Part shown: piece by piece, positions 22,152 to 32,924 of the stretch | Position numbering within the stretch: the first letter of the stretch is position 1 | How the letters are laid out: every line of letters starts with the position of its first letter | Assembly (NCBI RefSeq): GCF_037176765.1 | Contig: NC_090034.1 | Span: 27,970,875 to 28,034,874, forward strand | DNA length: 64,000 nucleotides | Reading direction: 5' to 3' | From: Anolis sagrei | Taxonomy: Eukaryota; Chordata; Lepidosauria; Squamata; Anolidae | Translations under genes and position numbers: made by a program | The notes under the pieces: model-generated | What the model was told of the DNA's origin: nothing | The model's input: the letters and a program-made list of their open reading frames with translations, nothing else | Database searches by the model: none

Positions 22152-22495
22152 TCAAGGGTCTGGGGAACAAGCGCTATGAGGAGCGGCTTAGGGAACTGGG
22201 CATGTTTAGCCTGAAGAAGAGAAGGCTGAGAGGAGATATGATAGCCATGTATAAATATATGAGAGGAAGCCACAGGGAGGAGGGAGCAAGCTTGTTTTCT
22301 GCTTCCTTGGAGACTAGGACGCGGAACAATGGCTTCAAACTACAAGAGAGGAGATTCCATCTGAACATTAGGAAGAACTTCCTGACTGTGAGAGCCGTTC
22401 AGCAGTGGAACTCTCTGCCCCGGAGTGTGGTGGAGGCTCCTTCTTTGGAAGCTTTTAAGCAGAGGCTGGATGGCCATTTGTCAGGGGTGATTTGA
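22148..22495 (+). pseudogene. CR1 ORF2 C-terminus, out of frame with the main ORF
   Basis: The 115-codon frame carries the conserved CR1 end: GNKRYEERLRELGMFSL, RRLRGDMIAMYKYM, NSLPRSVVEAPSLEAFKQRL and DGHLSG. It belongs to the protein encoded at 19623-22151 and is separated from it only by the frameshift near 22050. Confidence 0.85.
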
Positions 22496-22645
22496 GTGCA
22501 ATATTCCTGCTTCTTGGCAGGGGGTTGGACATCATCAATGATCCAGCCTCCAAAATACTCCCCTCCCTCTGTTGTCTTTCCTTAATTGTTGGGCCGACTT
22601 TTCCACTGCACTCTGCAGAACAAAGATCATTTAGTGCCAATAGCT

Positions 22646-22856
22646 CAGGCATAGCCAAACTTGGGTCCAGCCTCCAGGTGTTTTGGACTTCAACTCCCAC
22701 AATTCCTAACAGCCTCAGGCCCTTTCTGATTCCTTTTCCCTTTCCTTTTCCACTTAGGTGGCTGAGGGGGGGAAAGGAAAGGCCCGAGGCTGTTAGGAAT
22801 TGTGGGAGTTGAAGTTCAAAACACCTGGAGGGAGGGCCCAAGTTGGCCCATGCCTG
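22646..22856. mobile_element. Palindromic MITE (caggcatgggc family)
   Basis: Left end caggcatagccaaacttggg, right end aagttggcccatgcctg, with long inverted arms and a central pyrimidine/purine stretch. The base pairing extends one or two bases outside the CAGG ends. No clean flanking duplication. Confidence 0.85.
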
Positions 22857-23176
22857 AGGTAGCATTTCCTTAGATGAAACAAGACACAGGAAATAAAATT
22901 GCCCCCCTCCCCCACCGCACCAGCCTTTGTAAGTTAAAGGGAAGATTTAAAGTCCACCCCCAAACGTTTGGCTGCCTGAAACCAAAGAGAAAGTGGCACC
23001 CTTCTCATAGAGCACAATATTCAGCACTTACAGAGGGAGAACATCTTTCACTGCAGCTGAATTGGGGCTATCCTCTGGGCCACTGCTTCTTAAATGGGGT
23101 CCCTTTGTCTCAACGCTGTGGTCCCCCCAAAATTGGCAACAGTAAAAGTTTTGCCTCACATGTGTATTGTAATCCA

Positions 23177-23252
23177 GGGAGCTCTGGCGTGGGCTGGTCC
23201 ATGAGGTCACGAAGAGTCGGAGACGACTGAACGAATGAACAACAACAAAGTT
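23177..23252 (+). mobile_element. BovB (RTE) LINE 3' terminus
   Basis: gagctctggcgtgggctggt, then gaggtcacgaagagtcggag and acgactgaacgaatgaacaa are the last codons and 3' end of BovB. They are almost identical to 49290-49355. Only the terminal 75 bp are present, so this is a severe 5' truncation or a SINE-like mobilised tail. Confidence 0.85.
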
Positions 23253-23337
23253 TTCTGAATGCCACCTAGTGGCTGTTTTTGACATTTATACCAATCTGTT
23301 TGCAACAACATACGTTTACAGTGAACCCTGCAGAAAA

Positions 23338-23795
23338 TAGGGGCCATGGTAGTGCAGCAAATTAAACCGTTAGCAGCAGGAAATCTGCTGACCAGAAGGC
23401 CTGCAGAAGGCTGTGTATTGGGGTGAGCTTCCAGTTAGAAAACATGCAACGTGTGTAGATCAATAGGTACCATCTTGGTGGGAAGGTAAAAGGGTGCCCC
23501 ATGCAGACATGCTGGCAACACAATTGGAGATGTCTATGGACAAACAGGCTCCTTGTCATGGAAAAATGGAACAAGAGCCATTGGCTGGAGTTGAACATCA
23601 CCTCCAGGTGCTGGAGATGGAAAAAAGGGAAGGTCTTTACCTTTGTCTGTGTTTTATGCTGTTGTTCACTGGGTGTAAAAGGCATTGAATGTTTGCCTCA
23701 GATGTGTATTGTAATCCACTCTGAGCTCCTCCAGGGAGATAAAGCGAACTATATAAATAAAGTGTATAATTATGTATTATTATTAAATGCTCTCT
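23338..23795 (+). mobile_element. tRNA-derived SINE with LINE-like tail
   Basis: Same family as 3968-4497. It has box-A-like tagtgcagcaaattaaaccg, the body motif gtagatcaataggtaccatc, then a 3' part with tccactctgagctcctccag and aaagcgaactatataaataa, ending in TATTATT. Confidence 0.7.
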
Positions 23796-24300
23796 CTGTA
23801 CTTCATAAAAAGGGAAATCAAACTGCAGAACAAGTGTTGCAAGTGCTGATTAGTTATCAGTAAATGTTTGATTTCCATGCCTATTTTATACATCAAAATA
23901 CAAATAAAAATATGTCTTGGCCAGAAAAGGGCTCACGAGTGGGGAAATGCTAAGAAGCTCTGCTCTAGAAGTCAGCTCCCCATTCCCAGCATTTGCTACT
24001 TGAACAGCAAGGCCAGGGCTCATGGGTGGTCACAATGTGTGTGAATCACACCACCATGTGACATCATCATGGCAACACCAAAATGACCGTCTCTGAAATA
24101 CTTGTGCAGCTTTATGGGCAGAAATGTATTATTATTGTGTTATTAGATATAAGTACAAACACATTTTTCATAAGCTGATATATGTCCTGTATCAATATAC
24201 ATCCAAGGCTGGATTGTAAGCCTGAGAGCTTTTGTGGCTCAAGAGCAGGGTAGAAATGCTCCAGGCAAACAAATCAATATGTTAATTAACTTTATTATAT
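23796..24300. other. No gene recognised
   Basis: Apparently unique AT-rich sequence; no coding region or clear repeat ends. Confidence 0.4.
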
Positions 24301-24305
24301 TTGGT

Positions 24306-24664
24306 TGTTAGGCCAAGGTTCTGCCAACCTAGCAGTCTGAAAACATGCAAATGTGAGAAGATCAATAGGTACTGCTTCAATGGGAAGGTAATGGTGCTCC
24401 ATGCAGTCATGCTGGCCACATGACCTTGGAGGTGTCTACGGCTTAGAAATGGAGATGAGCACCACTCTCCAGAGTTGGACCTGACTAGACTTGATGTCAG
24501 AGGAAACCTTTACCTTAAGTTCAGTTGTTTATAAGTTATATTTATTTTATTTTCTGTTTCATCTTGATTGTTATTTGTTTGCTCTTGGCATTGAATGTTT
24601 GCCATTTTTGTTATACTCAGGAAACCGCTTTGAGTCCCTTTGGGGAGAGAGGACAGGTTATTAA

Positions 24665-24698
<34 letters not shown>

Positions 24699-24703
24699 GA
24701 CTC
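24306..24703 (+). mobile_element. 5'-truncated SINE (rtaccg family) followed by L2-type tail and (ATT)n
   Basis: 24306-24515 matches the 3' two-thirds of the SINE at 41516-41818 (ttctgccaacctagcagtct; gtagatcaat-like; tggacctgactagacttgat). At 24516-24663 a tail with accgctttgagtccctttgg follows, then (ATT)n at 24664-24700. Confidence 0.65.
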
Positions 24704-25780
24704 TTGTAATCCCCATGTGCTCCAGTCAGACCTGTCATTGCTGCCTCACAACAACAACGATGCTTCAAATCATGGGGTGACACTGAGTCTTTCCGCGTGA
24801 CACGTATGTGCAATGGTTTTCATTGGGGACATTTAAGGACCAGTCTGCTGCATCTGCCATCAGATGCAACGTGGCTTCGCCATGCCCTGCAATTAGGCCG
24901 GACTTCATTGCCTCACAGTTTTGCCCCCTTTCAAGCTTTGAAATGCCTGATGCCTGCCAATGAAGTGCCCATTAAAAACACTTCGTTCTTGGATGAAGCC
25001 TTGTCCTAATTGCAAGAGGTTTTGCATCCCTTTTGGCATGCAAGAGCCTGCTGGATGGATGCACACAATGGTGGCTGTGTTTCCCAGGGCCCAACTGCTG
25101 GCCTCCCATCATCCCTTGGCAGCATCCTTTGCTTCCTTCTCAGGCTTTCCCAGCAATGGAAAGAAGTGGGAGGAACTATTGCCCTAATATCCCTCTCCTC
25201 TTTACTATCCCCATAACCGGCATCACTGTCACCACCATTGCCTCCTGAACGTATCCACTTCCTCTTTTGAGGAACAAAAGCCTAGTTGAGTAAATGGTGG
25301 AAGAGCCAGAAAAATGAAAAAAAGAAAGAAAAGAATTGTTGCGCTTGACGTCACCAGAGTCCAGGATTTAGGGAGAAGAGTCTGGAGGTCACAATCTATT
25401 TAAAAGCACAAGAAAGGGAATTGTGAGCATTCCGTTAAATACAAAAACAGAGGAAACAGGATCCCACACAAAGACAATGGTGGAAGGCAGGAGAAAGGAG
25501 ACTTTCTCAGGATCTCCTTCACTAAAGGAATGCAGCTTCCAACGCCAAAGGGTTCAGAACAAAAAAGCGGTCTGCTGTCAGAAAATGCGAATGATCATAG
25601 ATTGACCTGTGGATACGTCATTTCTGTTTTCTGTGGTTGGTTTTTAAATATCCATGGGAGAAACTTGCCTATTAAATGCCATGGTCTCATAGAATCTTCT
25701 TTAATAATCAATGAAACAGCAGTTGCTTGCCAGTTGACAAAGGACAGGGTGAGGTGAAGGGGATCAGGTTTAATCAAGAT
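24704..25780. other. No gene; possible conserved non-coding block 24880-25070
   Basis: No splice-bounded frame is convincing; three overlapping open frames at 24.95-25.25 kb are shadows of one another. The stretch 24880-25070 is repeat-free, has low CpG and includes AATTAG and ATTAAAA-type motifs, so a regulatory element is possible. Confidence 0.3.
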
Positions 25781-25782
25781 AT

Positions 25783-26025
25783 GTAGTGGTGTGCCGCCAG
25801 GACTGAAGACTGACAGGTTGCAGGTTTGAATGTGGGAAGAGCGCGGATGCGCTCCCTCTGTCAGTTCCAGCTCCCCATGTGGGGACATGAGTGAAGCCTC
25901 CCATAAGGATGGTAAAACATCAAAAATATCCGGGTGTCTCCTGGGCAACATCTTTACAGATGGCCAGTTCTCTCACACCAGAAGTGACTTGCAGTTTCTC
26001 AAGTCGCTCCTGACACAAAAAATGA
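25783..26025 (+). mobile_element. tRNA-derived SINE (gcaagtcgcttct family)
   Basis: Plus-oriented relative of 13230-13495: gctccctctgtcagttccag, tctcacaccagaagtgactt, cagtttctcaagtcgctcct, then gacacaaaaaat. The 5' head is diverged. Confidence 0.8.
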
Positions 26026-27087
26026 TATGCAGGAAGAAAGAATTGACATTTCTGTAGCTTTTTAAAAGCACAAAAATGGGGAAAGGTTAAAAAGCTGGCA
26101 GCAGCCACTGAGAGTCAATCTCCTGCTGCTGAATGAAAAGGGAAAGCGACTGAAATGGGATCCGTCTTCCAACTTTTCTTGGCGTGTCAAAAGAAAGCAG
26201 CAGGGAAAGTCTGTTAAATATATCCAAAAACCCTTTCATCCCGTTCTTCAGTCAAAAGGCCCACAGCGGCTTAGACATATCAGCAGAAAAGCAGGCCTGT
26301 CCTCAAGAGCAGTTTGGAAACTCACAGTACAGAAGGAAACGCAATGGGATGGGGAGGGCCACATCAGGCACCAGTGCATTTACCCGAGGTATGCATTAAG
26401 CATTGCTGCATCCTCTAACTACCAAAAGAGTACTATCCATGCATCAAAGTTTGTGGGACAACAGCAGAAGGACAAAATATCTAGGAGAGGAACCTGGAAG
26501 AGGCCAATTACAACCGGGCCTGCATCTATGCTGCAACATTAATACAATCTTTGCCACTCTAACTGCCATGGCTCAGTGCTAAGGAATCCTTGGAGTTTGG
26601 CGAAGTACTGTAACTCTTTGCAGAGAAGGATAAAGACCTGGTCAGATCCCACAACAATGAACCATGGTGGTGTCAGACTATACTGATTTGATGGTGGAAA
26701 GCCCTGCACTGTACTGTGGCTAGTTCTGTTTTTAAAGGCAGGATGGGAAGCTGGGAGCTTGTCCATCTTTGCATTTGGGTACCGCATTGGCTGCTGGGAC
26801 CAATGCAAGGAGAAAGCTTTCTTAACCAAATAAACTTGGTGATGTTATTATCTATGTTTGTTTTCTGCAAATATGAATCGGCCCAGCTGGATCTGAATGA
26901 CTCATTCTTTCAAGGGAGAAAGATGCAAATGCCTGATCCACCTGCAACCCTTAGAAGATGGTGGATGGATGGGCCAGCATTGTAATCTTGATCTAGCTTA
27001 CATTCACACAGTAACAAGAATAACGGAGGAGGAAAGAGGCAATGGTGAGGTTCCGGTGCCCTCCAGTGGCAGCAGAGTGTCGCTTGG
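26026..27087. other. No gene recognised
   Basis: Overlapping short frames on both strands at 26.5-27.0 kb have no recognisable domain. No repeat boundary was seen. Confidence 0.4.
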
Positions 27088-27345
27088 ATCTTTTTTTGTG
27101 TGGGTGTCAGGAGTAACTTGAGAAACTGCAAGTCGCTTCTGGTGTGAGAGAAATGGCTGTCTACAAGGATGTTGCCCAGGGGATGCCCAGATGTTTTACC
27201 ATGCTTGTGAGAGGCTTCTCTCATGTCCCTGCATGGGGAGCTGCAGCTGACAGAGGGAGCTCAACCATACTCCTTGGATTCGAACCACTGACCTATCGGT
27301 CAGCAGTCCTGCTGGCACAAGGGATTAACCCATTGCGTCACCGAG
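27088..27345 (-). mobile_element. tRNA-derived SINE (gcaagtcgcttct family)
   Basis: Minus-oriented: tttttttgtgtgggtgtcag, then gaaactgcaagtcgcttctg, and the inverted tRNA-like head near 27290-27345 (gaaccactgacctatcggtc; aagggattaacccattgcgt). Confidence 0.8.
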
Positions 27346-28073
27346 GACAATGTAGCGTCATAAAAACTTGAAAGTACTTAATTCACTTTTGTGGGTGCTG
27401 GAACTGGATTGCACATGGCGGATTGCAGTGTACAAATGCAGTGCCGTGGGCAAATGTTTTTGCCCACAGAATATAAGAAGAGCCTGTTTGGATAAACCAA
27501 ATGGTGATTTCATCCAGAATCTTTTCCTCCATTATTGGGAGCCCACCAACACAACAGAAAACCCCATACTTTTTTAGCATTTCCAGAGAAAAACTTTCCA
27601 ACCATGGGTTGCGACATGTTAAGTGTGCCAGCTGCAGAGTGTAGGCATGTCACGTAAATGTAACAAGAAACCTTTGAAAAGCAATGACAATGTGTGTGCA
27701 TTTTTATGCGGCAAAGGTGCTGTCGATTATTGCAGTGCACTAATACATTTCCCTTGAAAATGTATGTCATTACCTTACAGATCATGGGCTTTTATATATT
27801 GTGTCTCCATTCATTTTGTTATTACATTTTACATATGTGTCTGTATCTCTTACATTGGGTATGCCTTATCTCTGCCATGGCCTGCTTTGTGCAACCTTGT
27901 ATATTGATCTCTTCCGCCTCATTGTTTCATCTGCAAAGTGGGAATATGTGCGAAACAGAGAAAGTAGCACAGTATATATCATCTCTACATTCAGATGATT
28001 GTAAGAGTCCTGCTACATTAGCGCGTTTGTTGGTTAGATGATGCTAAAAAGTAATATTTGCAAGCTCCTAATA
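27346..28073. other. No gene recognised
   Basis: Open frames at 27.5-28.0 kb are AT-biased and lack domain or splice support. Confidence 0.4.
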
Positions 28074-28150
28074 TAGGCATAGGCAAACTTTGGCCCTCTA
28101 GGTGTTTTGAACTTTAACTCCCACAATTCCTAACAGCCTATGCCTGTCCT
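28074..28150. mobile_element. Short internally deleted palindromic MITE
   Basis: The left arm (taggcataggcaaactttgg; ctcccacaattcctaacagc) runs straight into a terminal cctatgcctg, so the centre and most of the right arm are missing. Confidence 0.65.
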
Positions 28151-28838
28151 AATCAATCCTGAGCATATACTATATAGGTTGCTTACTTACACCTGCAGTG
28201 AGCAACGGCCATCTATGGAAGAAGTGGATAGAAGGACTCAAAGAGAAAACACATAATGATGACACTAACATAGCTTCTTAAAGGGACCAAGGGCGGTCTG
28301 ACTCTGGTCTTCCTTTGTCTACATCCCCAGGAACCAAGAAAGGCACAGAAAAAGGGTCCAAAAGACGGAGATAGGTTCTTTGGAAGCCTTTTTCCATTCC
28401 AATGTTGTTGAATCTGGTGGAGAGAAATGCAGTGCGGATTTAGCAACGGCAGCATCAGGAACGTGGTTCCAAATAGAACAATGACATGTCACTTTCCTCT
28501 CCAACCACAAAGGTTTCAGAGACAGTGACAAGTTGCTAGGTGACATATCGTAGCTTTTTGGAGTGGGAAGGCGTTTCTTCCTTCTGTGATCTTTGCAATT
28601 CCTCTGTGCCTGTTGACATTTCCTTCCTGTGCCATTTTGGGCACTTAATGATCAGTTCGCAATTAGCAATTAGGAGGAGACATGTGCGTCGGGGCCCATT
28701 AAACAATTAGGCCAAACATATTTAAGCGCTGGTTGTGGAAAAAGCTGAGCTCGTCCTTAAGAGTAATTATATACTAAACATTTAAACAGTAATTCTTCAA
28801 TGACAAGCAGCTTAAAAAATCTTTGCAAAGAAACTCCA
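28151..28838. other. No gene; possible conserved non-coding block 28590-28830
   Basis: No coding support. The stretch 28590-28830 is repeat-free and dense in homeodomain-like AATTA/TAATTA motifs (gcaattagcaattagg; gagtaattatatac), a common look of deeply conserved enhancers. This is a guess from composition only. Confidence 0.35.
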
Positions 28839-28839
28839 A

Positions 28840-29048
28840 TATAACACTATGTAACAAAATGTGAAACATTTTCTGTTCCTGGTTTGGAAGTGTTATTTCC
28901 TGTTTAATTGTGCACTATTTACTACTTTGGAAGTAGTTGTTCTACTCCAGAAACATTGTTTTTGTGGCACATACTAGATTGCAATTCATTGAGACTGATT
29001 GATGAGATACACATTGAAAAGCTAGAGCAAAATGTGCTGCAGTAACAA

Positions 29049-29090
<42 letters not shown>

Positions 29091-29125
29091 CTTTATTTAT
29101 GTCCCGTTTTTCTTCCTGAATGGAA
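28840..29125 (+). repeat. Unassigned dispersed repeat, then (AAT)n and an inverted L2-type tail
   Basis: 28840-29045 shares gtgttatttcctgtttaatt and gagcaaaatgtgctgc with 12890-13545. An (AAT)n array (29050-29087) and a minus-oriented tail (ctttatttatgtcccgtttt) follow. Confidence 0.6.
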
Positions 29126-29950
29126 CTCAATTGCTTTGCCAAAATGTGCAAAGCAAATATTTGGTCACAAACAAATAACTCTCCTTTGGCGTTAAAAGAA
29201 AATAGGAATTATATCACCAAAAAGAAGTAATGAAGTTGCCTTTGCAAGTCTGAAATTACAATTTCTGCCCCCAAATCGGAAAATCGGTTTCACCATTTAT
29301 TCATCTAAACCTGGTTTAATGACCAACCAGAACAAAACTTGCCAAGATGTGTCTTTAAGGAAAACATTTGACAAAAACATCAAGCAATCCATATGTTTTG
29401 GCAGCCAACCCATAAACAACGTGAGAGTAGAAAGGCTGTTCTGCTTTGCAACGTTGCCTTTGTACATTTCCATTTGCAAACTGTTTATAGCATATACAAG
29501 TCTAATTGCCAAAGGCAACCAACTGCTGACATTTCAAGCTACACAGCAAACTATTAATATATAAAAATTACCTGTATTTATAAATAATAGCTGTTAAAAC
29601 TCAAGTGTGATATGAAGCTGTGTCAAGATAATGTCTGGATCTGTAGCTTTCTGGCAAAATAATTACCTCACAAATGAAGTTGGAAGGCTTTAATTCAAAA
29701 GCATGCAGTAGGGAACACGACAAAGTTATAACCGACAGTTTATTTCCCTCACGTCTTATTCTGACCCCTGCCCTGCATTGCTTTCATTTCCATGGCAACC
29801 CTCTACCAGATTTCAAATATACATAGGAAAAGTCTATGTCATGGCCTTATTTCCTGGCTTCACACCAAACCAGGTCATGACAGACAAAGGCAAACCATTG
29901 CTCCAATTGTGCACCTGGCTATAGCTCTCCAGATTCTCACAACACTTTAC
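29126..29950. other. No gene recognised
   Basis: Apparently unique sequence with no coding region supported; the frame at 29.3-29.56 kb shows no recognisable domain. Confidence 0.4.
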
Positions 29951-29954
29951 TAAG

Positions 29955-30100
29955 GCCCATCTACACTGGCTATTTAATAATGCACATCAAACTGCATTAT
30001 ATGGTCAGTATAGACTTATATAACATGCAACTCAATGCAATTAAACTGCACTACATGAGTCCATACTGAACATATAATGTCGTTTAGTCTCTATTAACCG
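29955..30100. mobile_element. Foldback MITE, ccatataatgcag family (diverged)
   Basis: aaggcccatctacactggct at the left and inverted pairs such as tatataacatgcaactca / actacatgagtccatactga; the right end is decayed. Confidence 0.55.
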
Positions 30101-30104
30101 GATT

Positions 30105-30380
30105 ATGATTTTTGTCCTTGGGTTATCAATGTCATTTTCCAATCGGTTCTATCATAAAAACATGGATTTTTTTTATTAAACTGTAAAAAACTTTTGTTTT
30201 CACAGGAGGGGCATCATGCAGCACATTTGGCTGTAGTTTCTCAATGAATATCTTGAGTCTCAACCCATTCAACAGAGTCTGGAGCAGAACAACTACTTTC
30301 AAAGTAAGGACTACACAATTAAACAGGAAATAACACCTTCAAAGCAGATTTTTTTCCAAATATTGTTACATAGTGTTATT
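30105..30380 (-). repeat. Unassigned dispersed repeat (minus)
   Basis: Inverted copy of the family at 12890-13545: ttatcaatgtcattttccaa, ggttctatcataaaaacatg, attaaacaggaaataacacc. It ends near an accttcaaagc box and tgttacatagtgttat. Confidence 0.6.
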
Positions 30381-30672
30381 ACCTCCAGATTATAGGTGAC
30401 AGAACTGAGGCAGAAAGGCAGTGGCTTGCCTAAAGGTATCCCGAGAGGGAAAACAGGAACAGGGGAAAGCATTTTCATCACTCTCTTCGCTGGTATTTTT
30501 TCCCCTTACATTTTATTTATACAAATAAGCCACTGCGCATCTGTTTGCTGAGCATTACAGAACTCCCAAGTTTTCAAACATGAACAGAACCAGAATCATG
30601 AGCAAATAGCTTTTCAGAAGGAAAAGGTGACAACAATCCTTTTGATGTTCTTCTTATGAGCCAGAAAGACAC

Positions 30673-30771
30673 CAGGCATGGGCCAACTTTGGCCCTCCCT
30701 CTATGTGATTTGGACTGTGGGAGTTGGAAGCCCAAAACACATGGTGGGAGGGCCAAAGTTAGCCCATGCCT
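30673..30771. mobile_element. Short palindromic MITE
   Basis: The perfect terminal pair accaggcatgggc / gcccatgcctggt with only 99 bp between the outer ends; the central pyrimidine/purine tract of longer copies is absent. Confidence 0.75.
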
Positions 30772-31832
30772 GGTCTAGACGAAGGCTGCCAGTTCCTGGG
30801 GGATTGCATACAAAGGACTGGCAAAGTGATTCAAATCCCACTCCTCTGCCGGTGCTGAGCCACACAATTGCTGCTGGTGCTTGCGGTTATTATCTGCACT
30901 CTAATTAGTCTCTAATGGGCGCCACGCTGGAGGGGACTATTCAGCATGACTTTGGGGATGGAACATCTCTAAAAGCGGGCAGAAACCAGTTACGTATCAT
31001 GACTCAAACCTGACCTTTCTTTCAATGTTTCCATTGGTCCCTCTCTTTTGTATTTTTTCCGAATAACTCAATATGTGTCCAGGACGCAGGCCAACAGGGA
31101 AGAAAATTCTTGGATTTGGGAACAAAGGCTCTCCATAGGCGAGAATCCAGACTGAAGCAAACACCAGTCTATAAGAGGAAGACTCTCATAGTCTTCACTC
31201 CAGCATTAATAGGATTGCATTCTTGCTAGCATCCAAAGAGGTTGGGGAGGTTTCTTTGGTGGACAACCATTTCCAGGAATTCCCCCAACTTTGTTGATCA
31301 GAGGATTCTGGGATTAGCTGTCCTAAAAAGGGGAACACTGACAGCGCTGGCACCCAAGGAGCATGCGGTTTGTTTCCACCAAACCAGCCATGCGCAAGAA
31401 TCCGCATCCTGAATTTTAGAATTAGCTCATTCTTGCTACTGTGTAGGCGGCAGAGTGTAAGATTCACCTTTAAACCTACTATAAGTATTGACGCAGGTCG
31501 TAGAAGCGCCCTTTCCAGAACATTTGAAATATACGGTGGTCTCTCTTTGGAAAGGGCTTAATTCTTTGTTGCGAGTAGAACTTAAAAGCGTATCAAGAAA
31601 GTGCAGAGAAATGCCCAAGATGGCCAAATGCATCTCTGAAGAACAAACAGTAGACTCAAAAACTGCTCATGGAATCAATCTCCTTTTGTGCCTGGTCCAA
31701 TCTGAGGTCGTCTTAGGCTGTGTACAGAACAGATTTTGACTGTTTGTTTGTGAATGCCAGCCATTCCCACATGGCTTTCAGTGAAGCTCTGAAGGACTTC
31801 CTGGACCTTGTGGCTGGAAAGCATTTGTGTAC
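30772..31832. other. No gene recognised (3' flank of TEDC2)
   Basis: This lies beyond the TEDC2 stop codon on the minus strand. A minus frame at 31195-31467 was considered as a last exon and rejected. No AATAAA was seen in minus orientation close to the stop. Otherwise the stretch looks unique. Confidence 0.4.
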
Positions 31833-32036
31833 AGCAGGCCTCTTCAACCTGCGGCCCTCCCTCCAGGTGTTTTGGGCTTCAATACCCACAATTCCTAACA
31901 GCCTCAGGCCCTTTCCTTTTCCCCACCAGTCACTTAAGCAAAAAAGGAGAAGAAAAGGAAGGGGCCTGAGGGTGTCAGGAATTGTGGGAGCTGAAGTCTA
32001 AAACATCTGGAGGCAGGGCCGAATTTGCCCATGTCT
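31833..32036. mobile_element. Palindromic MITE (diverged ends)
   Basis: The inverted arms tccaggtgttttgggcttca / tgaagtctaaaacatctgga surround a pyrimidine/purine centre. The outer ends read tacagcagg and ctgctgta, a different terminal than the caggcatgggc copies. Confidence 0.75.
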
Positions 32037-32184
32037 GCTGTAGGGCAAAGGCATAACATCTGAATGCACGATTACATTGAAAACCATCTAAGAAACATCA
32101 TTCATTTCAGGACCGAACACAAACAGAGCACAATTGTTTACTGTGCACACATCCCAAGTCTCTTCTTGGCCTCGAGCAATTGGA

Positions 32185-32328
32185 TTACTCCACACTATCA
32201 TTGACAAGGACAGGGAAGCTCTCACTCCCTTCGCAAAGCAAGGTGTAAATGGCACGGAACAATAAAGCTTGAGAACCCTCTTGAAGGCATCCTGGCTCTA
32301 GAAGCGGGAGGAGTTCAGCTTCCATGGC
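32185..32328 (-). CDS. TEDC2: TEDC2, last coding exon
   Basis: On the minus strand the acceptor cttttccacacacag opens the exon at 32328. The frame then reads AMEAELLPLLEPG and FRAIYTLLCEGSE, with TAA at 32185-32187 (47 codons plus stop). It aligns with the remembered human C-terminus (MAELLPLV, CRAVHSLLCEGG). It enters in phase 0, matching the phase-0 end of the exon at 33413-33630. TEDC2 forms a complex with TEDC1 and delta- and epsilon-tubulin that is needed for stable triplet microtubules in centrioles. Confidence is high from the conserved ELLPL and LLCEG blocks. Confidence 0.9.
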   Translation of the reverse strand, partial: AMEAELLPLLEPGCLQEGSQALLFRAIYTLLCEGSESFPVLVNDSVE

Positions 32329-32401
32329 CTGTGTGTGGAAAAGAGACAACTTTTAAAATAAGGAAATGCCCCTCTATTTCTCCAAGCAAAGCCTTTCAGT
32401 A

Positions 32402-32510
32402 GGCAAAAGGGTGGAATTGCAATACAAAAAAAAAAAAAACAATTTTGCAAGCTCTCTCCATCAAAACAAAACAAAACAAAACAAAACAAAACAAAACAAC
32501 AACAACAAAG
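32402..32510. repeat. Poly-A run and (AAAAC)n
   Basis: A 13-bp A-run near 32425 and about eight AAAAC units at 32462-32500, in the last intron of TEDC2. Confidence 0.8.
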
Positions 32511-32599
32511 AATTTGGCAAGTCAAATTGGGGCAGTTCATGATCTCTAATGTCTTTCTTGTCCTTTGTTCTTCCAAAAGGGGGAAAATATACTGAAGGT

Positions 32600-32629
32600 A
32601 GCTGACTCACCTGAATAAGCAAGAGCCAG

Positions 32630-32670
<41 letters not shown>

Positions 32671-32863
32671 GTAATAGTAATAATAATAATAACAATGATG
32701 ATGATAAGCAGCTGACTTACATGAATATACAAGAGCCAGATATAATAGTAATAATAATAATAATAATCATCAGCTGACTCATCTGAATACACAAGAGTAA
32801 AACAACAATAATGATGATGATGATGATAAGCCCGTGACTCACCTGAATAGGCAAGAGCCAGAC

Positions 32864-32899
<36 letters not shown>

Positions 32900-32900
32900 G
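32600..32900. repeat. Compound array: four spaced (AAT)n blocks with a repeated linker
   Basis: A linker related to gctgactcacctgaataagc and aagagccagatat occurs at about 32600, 32709, 32768 and 32831. Each is followed by a run of AAT, AAC or GAT triplets. It behaves as a higher-order tandem repeat of roughly 60-110 bp units. Long Tyr/Ile-rich frames on either strand are artefacts. Confidence 0.8.
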
Positions 32901-32924
32901 AAACATATGAGGGACTTCTCAGAG

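Larger units (their letters stand above)
19495..22530 (+). mobile_element. CR1 LINE, nearly intact ORF2, 3' end altered
   Basis: Coding sequence runs from the ORF1/ORF2 junction region to the CR1 C-terminus. The 3' UTR begins normally (ctgcttcttggcagggggtt) but diverges at about 22527 before the usual CR1 terminal octamer-like repeats, so the 3' end is lost or recombined. The 5' boundary is uncertain. Copies of the same family: 10070-10570, 56455-58143, and minus 4505-4880 and 7806-8180. Confidence 0.85.

Noticed and set aside
31195-31322. Possible TEDC2 terminal exon on the minus strand (acceptor ccctttttag, frame ending in TGA)
   Set aside because: Its phase does not fit the preceding exon, and the exon at 32185-32328 fits in phase and matches the conserved ELLPL and LLCEG blocks.
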